Origin: Ottelia alismoides | Taxonomy: Eukaryota > Streptophyta > Magnoliopsida > Alismatales > Hydrocharitaceae | Assembly: GCA_037367405.1 (NCBI GenBank) | Contig: JAZKJV010000608.1 | Coordinates: 682,001 to 746,000, forward strand | Length of the DNA: 64,000 nucleotides | Direction of reading: 5' to 3' | Part shown: piece by piece, positions 1-12,900 of the stretch | How positions within the stretch are numbered: the first letter of the stretch is position 1 | How the letters are laid out: each line of letters begins with the position of its first letter | Made by a program: the position numbers and the translations under genes | The notes under the pieces: generated by a model | What the model saw: only the letters and a program-made list of their open reading frames with translations | What the model was told of the DNA's origin: nothing | Database searches by the model: none

Positions 1-640
1 CTGCGCCTGGGACCCCGTCGAGCCTGCCGCCCCCTCCCCCCGCCCGCCTCCTCCTGGGCCCCGACCTCCCCCACCCCGGCCTCCTCCTGGGCCCTGACCT
101 CCCCCCCAGCCCTCATCAAACTCCACGCGTGCTATGGACGTCGACCACCTCCGATCCCCTACCCACCCGACCTCCCCCGCCTGCCTCCTCCTGAGCAGCC
201 CAGGCCAGCCCTGACCTCCCCTCAGCCAACCCTCCCCTGTCGAGCCTGCCTCCACCCCGCTGTGGAAGTCGACCTCACCCCCTGCCCACCCGACCTCTCC
301 CACCTGCCTCCTCCTGGGCAGCTCAGGCTGTCCCCGACCTCCTCCTCGCTAGCCCTTCCCCGTCGAGCCCGCCACACACCCCCTGCCTGCACCTCGCCCC
401 TCCATGCGAGCCACCACCATCTCCTACCTGCCTGGGCGCCCCCACACCCTGCGCCTGCGAGTCATGCCCCTCACTGCGGCCCACCACCGCCGACCCTCTT
501 TTTGGAAGCGTCCCCGCGCGGCTGTAAGCCACTCCCGCCTGGAAGCCCGCAACCACCCACCCATGGCCCCTTCTCCTCGCGACCCCCCTCCCCGCCATGT
601 CAGCCAACCGACATTTATTTTTTTCCTTTACTTTTTTATT
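1..640. repeat. C-rich low-complexity region with imperfect short repeats
   Basis: The + strand is extremely C-rich and repeats phrases such as GCCTCCTCCTGGGC, GACCTCCCCC and GTCGAGCCTGCC at irregular spacing, like a degenerate minisatellite. Reading frames across it are only proline/serine-rich translations and are open on both strands, as expected from composition. The C-richness stops abruptly near 600 and AT-rich DNA follows. It may be the edge of another repeat or gene to the left. No function assigned. Confidence 0.5.
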
Positions 641-3365
641 TGGCTAATCATAGCCGTTAGATCATAGTTTGGTTAGATAAACCCACTCATATGGTTGAGT
701 TAACATATTAAACTAACGAAGGGTTATGTATGTGAAACGGAGTAACTATCCGGGGTTTCCCATGTAATTCGCGATTATGCAGGGTTATGATTGAGATTGA
801 GGAATTACTCAGGGTTATGGGTGTAATTATCCCTATATAATATTTGTTGTCGTATATTTAGTGACAACCAATGTAGTGATCGATTAAAAAAATGTGACAT
901 TTTCTTTTAATTGTGAATGGTAACCGCAAGATTTTGTTTACTAGGACATGTGATTTATAGTTGAATATAAAATACATGTTTATTTAAAAAATGATTGCAA
1001 ACAATTCTACAGACAATTTAACTATGAGCTATATTATAATAAATCACGTCATAGAATTTATAAAGAGAAATTTCATTATAAAATGATTTTGTGCAAGTAT
1101 GCACAAAGGTATAGATAATCTGCATATGATATGCTCCCTTATCTGTTTTTTTTTTAGATTTCAACATTTCCATCTGTATTCATTATAAAATAAATACATA
1201 CAGAGATGTCACCGTAATACTCGCCAATATCCATACCTGTATATCCTCCTAATGCATAGTTGTGGATTTATCTTAGCTACATGTAACACAGTTTTATACA
1301 TTTTCAGTATATATGATATATTTTAGAAATAAATACAGATGGAGTTTTTTTATATGATAAGTAAGCTATCCAATCCATGTATATTTCATTATGTACATAA
1401 AAGCATGCTCATTATTATTTGTATTCGATCCGTATGTGTCTATTTTGTTTCAAATTTCAAGGATATGTTAACATGTTTTTCATATCAGTCAATATACACC
1501 CTGCATTTGTATTTTTATTTAAAAATAAAGTTGTAGTACATGTTCTCTTAACCGTATGTAATCGCTTACATACCTTTTTTATAATCTTGCAAAGCACATT
1601 AATAAATATATTTCAGATTTTGACGATTATTTTAATTGCCTTGTATTTTAGATGGGTTGATTAATATTGAAAGTAGAATGTTCTAAAAATTACAAAATAT
1701 TTTATTTAAAACATACAAATTTTAATAACTTATTATACACCCCTAAGGTTCATGTTTTTTTACTTCGTTCTTTAGGGAGTCAGTACACCCACTTTTATTT
1801 TGGTCGGATAAAGGTGGAACAAAAGGGAGCTATTCATGTTCATCGTTCGTTTATTGTTATTGAGAATGTTGAATAATTAGTAATAATTGTGGAATAATCC
1901 GTATCTATTGTGTATTAGGTAACATTGATGGAGACGAATAATATTTCCTTACTTAAAAGGGAATGTTAAGGAGAAGTGAGATGACCGTGGAACGAGAAAG
2001 AGGAGTTGGCATTTTCAACATAGAGAAACTCGAGATAAGGAGAGAAATTTTGAGATAACGATGTTTTATTATATAACATTATATACAACCCTAATTACAT
2101 CTCTATGGACAATAAAGACCCTTCCAATAATTGCAATAATTATTGTTAATCACATTTCTTCTACAAAAGAGGTCGCAAATACATCCTCATTAGGCGTGAG
2201 CATTGGGTCGGGTATGGTTGACCCATTTACATATGCATAGAAGAGTCCATTAGCCCATGAAATATAGGGACCATGTCCGTCCAAGCCCATTTAATTTTGG
2301 ATCAGGCTTAGTCCACTTATAATCGAGCTTGGATTCATCTTAAAAGCCAAGCTCACCCATTTAGCCTATAAGCTTATTGAATAATGTAGAAATAAAATTG
2401 AATTATGTTGTATTAATTAATGTGTTTGATTAATTAAAATTTAAATGGGAAATATTGTAGCTATGAGTCCATGGTGTTGTCAGTTACCCATCGCTAATTT
2501 ATTAATCAATGTATTGTCTTCAATTATAAATCTAATCATTACATTACATATGGCAATTATCTACCATATATGCTATTATGTCAATATGTAGAAATTTTGA
2601 ATTTTGTATATCCTACCCTCTGTTATTATTCGGACATAAGTATGCGCTATATATATATTATTGTATTTCAAAAAAATCATAAATACTATCCAAGCCAATC
2701 AGGCTTGCAAAAAAAAAAAAAACAATCCCAAGCTCAGGCTCATTTAGTTGCGGACCGGGATAGGGCTGTACCGTATTGGGAAGAAAAATTCCTTCTCTCT
2801 CTCTCATGTGGGCCACACATTTCTCTTTTTTAAAATTTTACATAAATCAATTATCTTTCCTCCACTTTATCAAAAAACAATACATTATCCCATCATACTT
2901 ATAAAAATTATAAACTATTCAACTTCTACCCACTTTTCCAAACTTCAATACAATCACATCATAATAACTTAACCACTTTTCCAAACTTCAATACAATCAT
3001 ATCACAACAAACCCACTTCAAACCCACTCCCAGTTCAACCCTCTATCCAAACATCAAAACACAAAATGAGTTACCCTTTAACAGTTTAAACCACCTTAAT
3101 CCGCGTACCAAATGTACTCAGGAGTAATTTTAAGTTCCACTCAAGATTGAGGTGGGGACGAATTTTCCCATGAGTAAAGAACCTAAATGCACATTTCCAA
3201 ATAAAAATTGAAGGAAGGATCAAAGAGAAAGGACTTTCGAACCTTTCCATCAATAAATCCCCTTTTTCCTCCGCCAGCAAGGCCGCGCCACAACCTCTCC
3301 CTCACCCAGTCAACGGCAGGAGATTCGATCCCGGTTCGCGGCGATATCTAGGGTTACGCCGGCAA
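641..3365 (+). promoter_or_regulatory. AT-rich upstream region and 5' leader of the PAS1-like gene
   Basis: No convincing coding exon is seen. Roughly 2190-2780 has the look of an old MITE (a GGGTCGGG-type motif near one end, GGACCGGGATAGGG near the other), but no clean target duplication was found. From about 3230 composition becomes pyrimidine- and GC-rich (CCTCTCCCTCACCC), typical of a plant core promoter or 5' UTR, and CTAGGGTTACG, a partial telo-box-like motif, lies just before the start codon at 3366. The transcription start cannot be placed. Confidence 0.4.
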
Positions 3366-6300
3366 ATGGCGGAGAGCGACAGGTGATTCCCTCCGTTGAT
3401 TTGGCCCCTCTCCTCCTCCTTTCATCTTTACAATCACACGAACGCACACTATTTTCGGGCCACCTGCATACCACGTATTTTTTGTACACCATATGGCAGA
3501 GTCGAAGTTGTATACCGACCTTCTGAACATTATTGATAGTAAAAGATCTACGATCAATCACGCGAACATAAGCTGAACTATTTGCTTGCACAGCTAGTCT
3601 GATTAGTTGGTTATGCGAATTTGCAGGAAAAGGGTCATGCCACCCGAGTCACTGAAGAAGGCAATCATCAGGTCTGGGGAAGCTGCTGCCAAACCTGCCG
3701 AAGGAGACCTGGTTTATAATTATCACCTTTTTAGTACATGTTCTTTGGCACTTGTAGACACAATGCATCATATCTTAGCAGTCACACTATCTATAGCTCA
3801 GTCAATAGTGGAAAATTGTTGGTTTTCTATGTTGATCGATCCATGCGCGTACATCCAGGTAATTGTACATAGTGCTGTCAGGACTTTGGATGGCTTCTTG
3901 GTCGAATCGACAAGATCAGAACATGGAGGTATCACTAGAGAAACCTTGCGGCGACATCTTATCTGTTAGGACACTCGTTTGTCTAGAAAATGCCACACGT
4001 GAAATGCAGAATTTTGACATTAAAGATATTCTCAATGTCAAGGAGCACTCAGTTTTCCAGAAAATGCGTGAATTGGTTTGACTTATATTTTTATGCAATC
4101 ACAGGAAAGGGTATTCCTACCAGGTATGTCTTGGGAAAGAGCAAAATGTTGCTTGGACTGGCTGAAGGCATTCCCACCATGACGAAAGGCGAAGTGGCCA
4201 TGGTAGATTTTCTGAAGTTCTTTTCTTGGTGTCTATATATTAGATGCTGAAACGGGAATCATTTTGCTCTAGATGCACCTGCATATTTTTTATTGAACCC
4301 CGCTAATGATCTGTAAAACTATTGAAAGAAGTAGAAAGTAAGTCAACTATGTTGGAATGGAAGTGATTAATGAATAAGGAGGATGGCTGCGTATGGCTAT
4401 TTTGTAATTTATCGATGCACGGCAAATCTCTTGAAAGACTTGTAAAATAAGTCAATCATGTTGGAATGGAAGTGTTAACTGAAGGAGGTGTTTAATAAAT
4501 GAATTCGATGACCTCTGTTTCTGATTAGTTATCCTATATTATTATTATTATTTTCAAATGACAGTCGTTTGTATGCACTCATTTCCACTGTACAGAACGT
4601 TGTGAGATACATGGTTACATGCTGAAATTACCATTTTTAGTTTTTTAAAGTACTTGTTCTGATGGTGAGATCATGCCAATTCTTTCTTCTTTAAAACATT
4701 AACTTTCTAGTCTACCAGTGGATCTATATGCTCAATCAGTATCTGGATGCTCGTAGTTGAAATCGAAATCTTATCCACTTTTTAATGCCAAAGTACTTAA
4801 ATTTTAGAACTCTTGGAAAAAAGGTTAATTGCACTGAGCAGTGAAGTAAACATGAGGTCACCCTGGAAATTGTACATGATGTCATCGTTTACGCTTACTA
4901 TTAGACTCATTCTATTAGACTATTAGTCGTGCATGATGGCGATCTCACAGTTGAGAGTTACTGGTTTACATTGCTCTGGCGACTATCCTTTTGTCAAGCT
5001 TATCACTGTTATCGTGATTTTCATATTCATTCCTGGTATAAATTACATCTCAAAAGTGTTGATATTGTGATGAAAGAATATGATCAGATTATATTGTTTT
5101 CATACTGGGATAGGTCCTTTCTGACTTGAATTATTTTGCATTATCTTCTCCTTGTCAGCATGATGCTATTTGGGCTTGAAAGATTATATTTACCTGACAT
5201 ATCAGTGCTGACATATCGGTGATTTGTGTTTCCTTTTTTTCTTTTAGTTCAAGATGAAACCGGAAGTACACTATGGAGAGGCTGATTGCCCAGTGCAGGC
5301 GCCAGAAAATTTCCCCAAAGAAGATGAACTCCATTTTGAGATAGAACTAATAGACTTTTTTAAAGTCAAGGCAAGGAAATTAATTTTTAATCTTCTGAGT
5401 TAGTTATTATGACTGCTAAGTTTAGAAAACTAAATTGTTTGCCAACTTTTTTTTGAAAGAGAAAAGGGCCTCCACCGTATAGGTGTTGTGCCCTAATTGT
5501 TTGTCAACTTCAACATGTTTTAACATTTGAGTCAATATATACCGATTGAATTCTCATCCTTCAAGATTATACTTTTCTATGAGCGAAAGTAGGCACATCA
5601 GGCACTAACGTTAACGATGTGAGGTGCACCATGGCGCCAAGGGTCCAAAACACATGAGGTGCCAAACACACACATGCACGTATACTTACATGCATTGTTG
5701 TAAAAATCCCCCGACTGGCCCAACTAGTAGGTCCGACTAGTCTAGTCAGTGGGGTGGCCAACCGAGTATTGACTAATTCCGACTAGGCCGATTTGTCAAT
5801 CAATTTTTGCTTGGAGATACCATATTTTTTACTTTTTTAAAAGCAAACTTATTCTAATATGCTTAATGTTTATTTAAATTCAATTACTCGTTTTCTTTCA
5901 TTACGATAATATAAAAAAATGTACAAATTTTTGTAATTATATAAGAATATATGCATAAAAATGATTTATATATTTAAAATAACTAAAAAATCAATACCGC
6001 TTAAAGCCCGACTAAATCCGATTAGTCGTCCGACTGTCGATTAATCCTTAGTCAGTGACCCAACCGACCGAGTACTGACTACCGATTTTTGCAACCTTGC
6101 TTACATGATGGTGCATTGTCCAAGTATACATACATACATACATACATATATGTATGTATGTATCTGTGTGTACATGCATATGTATATGTACATGTTAAAA
6201 TATGTATATGCATGCATATGACTGCATATATAGGTCCATACACATACATATATGTGTTAATTGTACTTGGAACTAATAATATCTAACACCAAAGTAAAAA

Positions 6301-6911
6301 AATGAATACAAAAATACAAAGTAGACAAAAGCACCATTTTTGCATGATGTGCTTGCCTTGAGTGCCTGTCGCCTCGGGTTAGGCGCTCACTTGGAAGGTG
6401 CTTGAGACGAGGCCATGCTCTGGAAGCTAAGGCTTGAACTTGCCTTGCTTTTGCACCTAGGCGAGTGCCTCGAGCGTATTTGACACCTCTGGTAGAGCAT
6501 GGACCAGTTTGCAGTCTAAAAAGCCGCATATATTTAAAAGCACCTAGCAGAAATCATATTTTTCTTAATTCATCTCTGGAATTAAAAGTTTAAGTTTTTA
6601 GAGCAAGGTTTTCGTGAAACACACTAATTTTTCGCCTACATCTTCAGGTTGTCAGCGAGGACTTGGAGGTGTTAAAGAAGGTATAAGTTAACCATATATG
6701 TTATCAGATACTGGATTATACTTTTAAAAACTGCGAGCTGTTAATTTAGAGAAATAAATGGCGTATAGTTATATCTTTAGTGTAATATGGTTTCTTTGTC
6801 GTGATTTCACTGTACCTGTATACTTTCATTACACACTTCATTATTCTGAAAGGTGGTTGATGAAGGCGTAGGCTGGGAAACACCAAGAGAGCCCTATGAA
6901 GTCAAAGCATG
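3366..6911 (+). CDS. PAS1: PAS1-like exons 1-7: FKBP repeat 1 and start of repeat 2
   Basis: Exon 1 encodes five codons plus two bases (MAESD-). Exons 2-5 encode residues ~6-131 with the first FKBP repeat; exons 6 and 7 lead into the second. Donors and acceptors are GT/AG except the donor after exon 5: the aligned reading requires ...AAAGTCAAG then gcaagg, a GC donor. Using the nearer GT would drop two residues otherwise conserved in length. Introns 1-6 are short (about 140-1300 bp). Intron 5 (5371-6647) holds a hAT-type MITE and a microsatellite. Exon 7 ends in a split codon TG that pairs with G at 45205. Confidence 0.88.
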
Positions 6912-9900
6912 GTAATCACACCGCTTTCTTTTCTGATATCAAGAATTACGACAATGATTATATAAACTATTTTACGTGTTTTATGTGCTGTTAGCGTGCT
7001 ATATATCTGTATAAACAATGTTCTTCATTTTATTATGTTAATATAATTACATTCTAGATATTTTCTTCGATATAATGGGGGTGTATTATATACTAGATAT
7101 TCATGTCTATCCTGCCACAATTAATGCTAGTGTAATCTTTTCTGATTCAATTGTAAAAAAATCTGCTTATAAATTTGGCCAAGTTGTCTGATAGGAGCCT
7201 GACTCATGAACATTATCCTCACAAGGCATGATCTGTTTTAGTTAGAGTATTTGACTAGATGAGGGACTAAACTCATCTAGTGTGACTGTGACTTGGTCAT
7301 ATTGGTGGGGCTATATAAGAAGCCCGCACCACATGCATTCAGTGAGAGAATTATTAATAGAATATCCGAATCTTAATGGTCTTCTCCCGTGGTTTCATTC
7401 CCGCTCTTTATGGAGTATGGTTCCATGCAAAACTTGTGTATTTTTCAATGTTCTTATCTCTATTATTCCTGATTATGCTTTCACGTTATCGTTTTCTATA
7501 TGATATCAGAGCGGATTCGATTCTAAGGGTTTTTCTTGAAGATTTATTTTGATTATGTTCAAGTTCTTATTGGTTCTATGCCATATTCATATCATTCAAA
7601 AGTTATGGAAATCTCTCGTCGTTATGTTCGAGAAAGTCCTTAGGGTTTCATGATGGAACCCTAATTATGTTCATCAACTATCAAGAACCGTAATTCAGAG
7701 AGGTTCAATTCCACGCATGCGTTGGCGGCAGTTGCATTGTTTAACTTTGATGCAGTCCGAAAATATACGATTTTAGTTCTATTGTAATTTTATTTTTATT
7801 GCGATTTCTAATTTTTGTAAAAAGAACCAAAAGTCACAATATTTGAATGCATCTTTTGGGTTAGTTGTGTCTTTTGGGATGAAAGATTGTTTCTTTTGAT
7901 GGGTCAATTCATATATAAAGCAATCTATTCTATGTAATGAGAACCTGAAATGAAGTAAAAGTTTATGAGCCATTGGCTCTATTCTCCTTTGCCCTTTGAA
8001 TTTCTTCCTCCTCTCAAATACTCCAATGCAATTCTCCTCCATTATCTTCTACTTTCCACGCAGCTTGGCGTGCTCCTCCCTATCCCTTTACCCTTTCTTC
8101 TCTTCTCACCCCTCAACAATTCTTCCCAATTCTCTAATTCACATCAATTGGTTACATAGCATGGATCACAAATTATTATTACGATTTGATGATATTGTTG
8201 AGTATTGGAAACGGTGTTCAACTTGAGTCGTCTTGGCCAAAGGTTTACGGTCTCGACAGAAGAAATTCAAAACTCGCATTCTATCAAGTATCAAGGTACA
8301 ACTATAGCTGGATTCATGGCTAGAAGAAGACACAATCAATCACGATGAAAATTCACACAATACAACATCATTACAACACATGTTTGATGAAAGTATATTC
8401 ATTCAAAACGAAGATTTCATTGTTCCAATTGTTGTACAAGAAAACAATGAAAATACGGAACCCATCTTCGATGAAGGTCCTGTTGATGAAGTGTTATAAA
8501 ATAAGAATGCAGAAGCAAATCGGAGATAAAGATCAAACATTGAAGGAACATCGAGATTTTTACATGGAACCCTACTCCCTAAGGAGCGGGATGAAACTAC
8601 GGGAGAATGCCTCAAAGGGCTGATGTGTCTATTGACTTTCTCATCTGATACAAGAGATTTGTGGTTTCTTATATATCCTCCACATACTCTCCAAGTCCCA
8701 CCACTCGTAGATGTGAGACTAAACACTGGATGTGGTAAGTGGATCCTTGAGTTATCCATTTACCCATCTACAACATAAGTGACACATAATACATATACTC
8801 CAACACTCCCCCTCAAGCTGGAGTATGCTATGCTCAGCTTGGACAAACAGAAAGCAATCTCAAACTCACAATACAAGACACTATAGACAATATCAACTCA
8901 ATGCAAATACAACTGTCAGCTGATGTCATGGACATTGCGTCTCATGTCGTGCATGTGAGGAGAAATAAATGGGCTGGAGTGCGAGTCAAACTAAATCTCC
9001 TCGTCTGAGAGCATGTGCTCTGTACCGCGCCTGTCAGAGTCACTGCAACTGTAAACGAGTCTCCACCTGGAGAACTTTGGCCCGCGACATCATGTGGACA
9101 ACTGCTCCATCTCTTAAAGGGATGATCTGAAAAAAGCCATGAAGACATCCTCATCGGAGTCCACAGTCGTTGGAGAATGGAGTCTGAAAAGTTTCCTCGT
9201 CGGAGAACTGGGTCTCTCCCATACTGGCTCAGAGAATGGTATCTCTACTCTGGAGGCCATATGAAACCACATGAAAACCCTAGCCTACATGGCATAGGGA
9301 ATGGTATCTCTACTCTGGAGTCCTCGTGGATCACATGAAAACTCTGAGACCAAAAATAAAAGATGGGAAGCATACAAATTTATGATCACACACATGTGCA
9401 TATGAAAATGAGTCTCTCTCTGGAGAACTCGAAGAAAATGGGTTACTCAAATATGGAGTGCCTCGAACTTGGACTCTGAACTAATCCGCGGTAGTCTGAA
9501 ATTGTAGAGTATGAAATCTGGAGAATATGACAATCTGGCTTGTAGAACTCTACACAATACAGTATGAAATCTGGAGAATATGACAATCTGAAAATGGGTG
9601 CTTGCTGAAGGCGACCTCGGAGATTGAGGGGAATGGAGCGCTGGTGGAGACCTCGGAGGTTGGAAGCACGGAGGGCTCACTGCCTGGAGCTTCGTCGGTG
9701 AGAGGCTCATCGGGGGGGGGGGGAAGGTGGGAAGGCCTCTACGCGGGGAGTCGACGTTGGGGTGGCGCTGGAGCGAGGGCGTGAGAAGGGAGCTCGCAAC
9801 GGGATGTTGGTTGGGGAAGCTTGCGGGGTCTCGGAGAAGGGGAAGTCGATAGTGTGCAAGGAGGAGGGCAAGAGGGTTGTGGTCGGGGTTGGTGCGGAGC

Positions 9901-12900
9901 CTACCGAAGATGGAATTGGGGAGTGGGTGCATGTATCACACAGGAAGCTGGAGAAGCGGTGCTTCCGATGTGGAGCAAGGGGGCATATTGCTTCGTTCTG
10001 CCCCTCCCCGCCGAGATGTTTCTCCTGCGGAAGGCTTGTTCACCGCCAATCTACGTGCATGCCTTCTGTTGGGAAGACTGAGGTTGGGGGTCCAACGAGG
10101 GGAGCGGCTCGTCAGCACGAACGTCGCAGCTCCGGTGCGTCATCTGTTCGCCGGGGGGGGGGGGGGCTACCTTCGCCGAGGTGGTGGAGGGTGTGCACAG
10201 ACATGCAAGTGCAGCTCAACGTGCGGGTAATCGGGTACATGCGATGGGGGTGCTTCTTCGCTGACCTCGGAGAAGGTGAGGGAGGATGGTCGGGGGACCG
10301 ACGTGCATGCATTGATCAGGTTCGCGGTGAGAGGTGTTATCGTGTGGGAAGATTTGACGACCCACCTGTATGGGTTCCTGGGGTCGAGGTTCTCTGGAGA
10401 TATTGTTAAACTTGATGATTAAAGGTGTTGTGTCCGTGGGCTCTCCGTTCCAGAGGGATCGCCTTCTCCAGAATGGCAATGTTTGTTGGATAAATTTTCA
10501 TTTTGCCGATGGTTCCTGTGTGGAGGTGGAGATCTGTGTTGCTAGGGTGACGAGAGTTCCGTTCTTATCCCGGACTGTGGGCTGCCTGCGGAAAGCATTG
10601 AATAGGTAGGGCACTGTTCGGGAGATGCTTGAAGACGGACTCAAACCGGGCTCGCAGGTGAACGACACGGTGGTGTTTTTGGAGTGTAATCGGGCCATGT
10701 TGGACGAGATTGAAGGTCGGAGCTCGTTCGCTTGGAGGTCGGCTGCTACACGTTCTCCATCGAGCTGCAGATTGAGGCGCCACCTCCACCGCCGGAGTTT
10801 CCAAGGGAGAACGTCGGGGGCTTGAACGGCGACGGTTCGCGTTCCGTGCTGGCGGTTGGTTTTCCGAGGGGAACTTTGGGTGGAACGTCGCGCGAGGTTG
10901 ATTGCTTGCGCCCGTTTGCGGGCACGTCTCGGGTCCTGTGCAAGGCTTCATTCCCTTTGCCTGGTGACGTGGAAACAGGGAAATCTGTGTGGTCCCCTCC
11001 TTGCTGTTTTATGACTATGGATGTGGGTCCGAGGACCCGGGTTGCTTGCCCGGACCCTTTTGTGGATCCGGCTACACCTTTCACTGTTTATTCGGGTACG
11101 AGTGGCCTTTCAGATCCGGCTATTGCTCGGGTCTTCTGCACGACGTCGACCTCCGGTGATCCCTTGCTGTTCGTGGCATTCTCGACCTCGCCGATTTGGC
11201 CCGTCCCTTATGGTAAGCTCAGGCTTCGTCATGTGGTTTTCCCCAGTGGGCATCAACCTCCTGGTGCTTCCCGGTCGGGGCGGAGGTGAGGACACGGACC
11301 CAGCATTCGCCATCTTTCGGTCCTGCACCTTCCTCCTCGACCGTGGTCGCCCTCGATCCCTGTACTGAAGGTGTTGCCGATGGTTCAACCTTGCTACCGA
11401 GCCCCAACGTGAGCAGTGGTCTCTCTTCTGAGGGGACAAGTGACAGGAGGACTGGGAAGAGATACAGGAGAAGGAGCAGATCCAGGTCTTCACGACAGGG
11501 AGCGCATCTGGGCGTGACTTTTAAGAATATTGTTGCGGTGGTCGCAGGGGTGGTCCGCATTGAGGGAAGGCAAGACGGTCCCAAATAAAAATTCTTTCCT
11601 GGAATGTTCGTGGGCTCGGAAATCTGAGCAAGAGGAGGACTTTGGGGTCGAGATTCGTTGAGTGGGGATGCAACATCATTATGTTACAAGAAACAAAGCT
11701 TCAATCTGTCACTGACGACATATGGAGATCTTTTGGTGCGGGGACCATTGATCAGCTCAAAACGGTGGATGCTGAAGGCTCTGCTGGTGGGATGTTGGTT
11801 GCTTGGAGATCCTCGACTCTGGCTTTTCAAGCGCTTATTCGTGGGAGACACGTCCTGATGGTCCTGCTGGTATGTACGGATTCCTCTTTGCCGCTGGCTA
11901 TCTCTTGTGTCTATGGTCCTTGTTGTAATGTCTTGCGGGGAGAGGTGTGGGAGGATCTTTTTGATGTGGGCAGGACGATCTCGGAGGTCCCTTGGCTCAT
12001 TGGGGGGGGATTTCAACGTTACGTTACGGACGTCTGACATGCCCGGGAACCAGGGGGCAAGACCCGGGGTCGGTCGACTTCGCCGACGCTATTGACTCCC
12101 TGGGCCTTGAGGTTATGGATGCCGACGACGTCGCTTATATGTGGAGAAGTCCCAACTCGCTTTCGCGTATTGATCGTTTTTTGGCTTCGCCAGAGCTGTT
12201 GGAGTCTTTAGCCCTCTCCTTTGTGAGGGCCAAACCACGGACGCTTTCCGATCACGCTCCAATTTTGTGGGATTCAGGTGATGCCCCTGTGCAAAGGGGT
12301 CTCTTCCGTTATGAAAAGTGCTGGCTGATGGAGGATAACTTTAGGGATGTGGTTGCCTCCCATTGGTCTAGCGTGGCTATTGATGGGTCCGTCGCATCTC
12401 GCTTTGTCCAGAAACTTACTTCGTTGCGTGTAAGACTGTCGGCTTTCAATTCGTGCGACCAGATGTGCGGCGAGGAAGGAGGCTGAGGAGGTGATTCAGA
12501 GTTTTGATGCGCTGGAGGACCAGAGAGAGCTCTCGGTGGACGAGTTGGCTTGTCGCGCAGTTGCCCAGAAACAAGTTACCATCGAAGATCGGAAGCAGGT
12601 CATGGAGTAGAGGCAGAGGTCGAGAAGTGTATGGTTGCGAGAGGGGGACGCAAACACGTCTTATTTTCATTGTGTGGCAAGTGGGAGGTGCCGGTCTAAT
12701 GCGATGCGTTCGATTTCGATTGGTGGGGTCCGCGTGGAAGGGAACAAAGAAATAGGGAGAGCTATTATCAATCACTATAAAGACGTCTCTTCGAGGAATA
12801 TTCCGAGGATTTGGAAGTGGCTGGGCCTGGGCACAACGCCTGTGGCGACCTCCTCTTGCGACTTGCTCACTCGTGCTGTGACTCTGGAGGAGCTTAAGGA

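Noticed and set aside
262..667. Overlapping proline/serine-rich frames on both strands
   Set aside because: C-rich low-complexity DNA keeps stop codons rare in all frames; no domain, no splice context.
6089..6286. Tyr/Ile/His-rich frame
   Set aside because: Translation of an ACAT/ATGT microsatellite.
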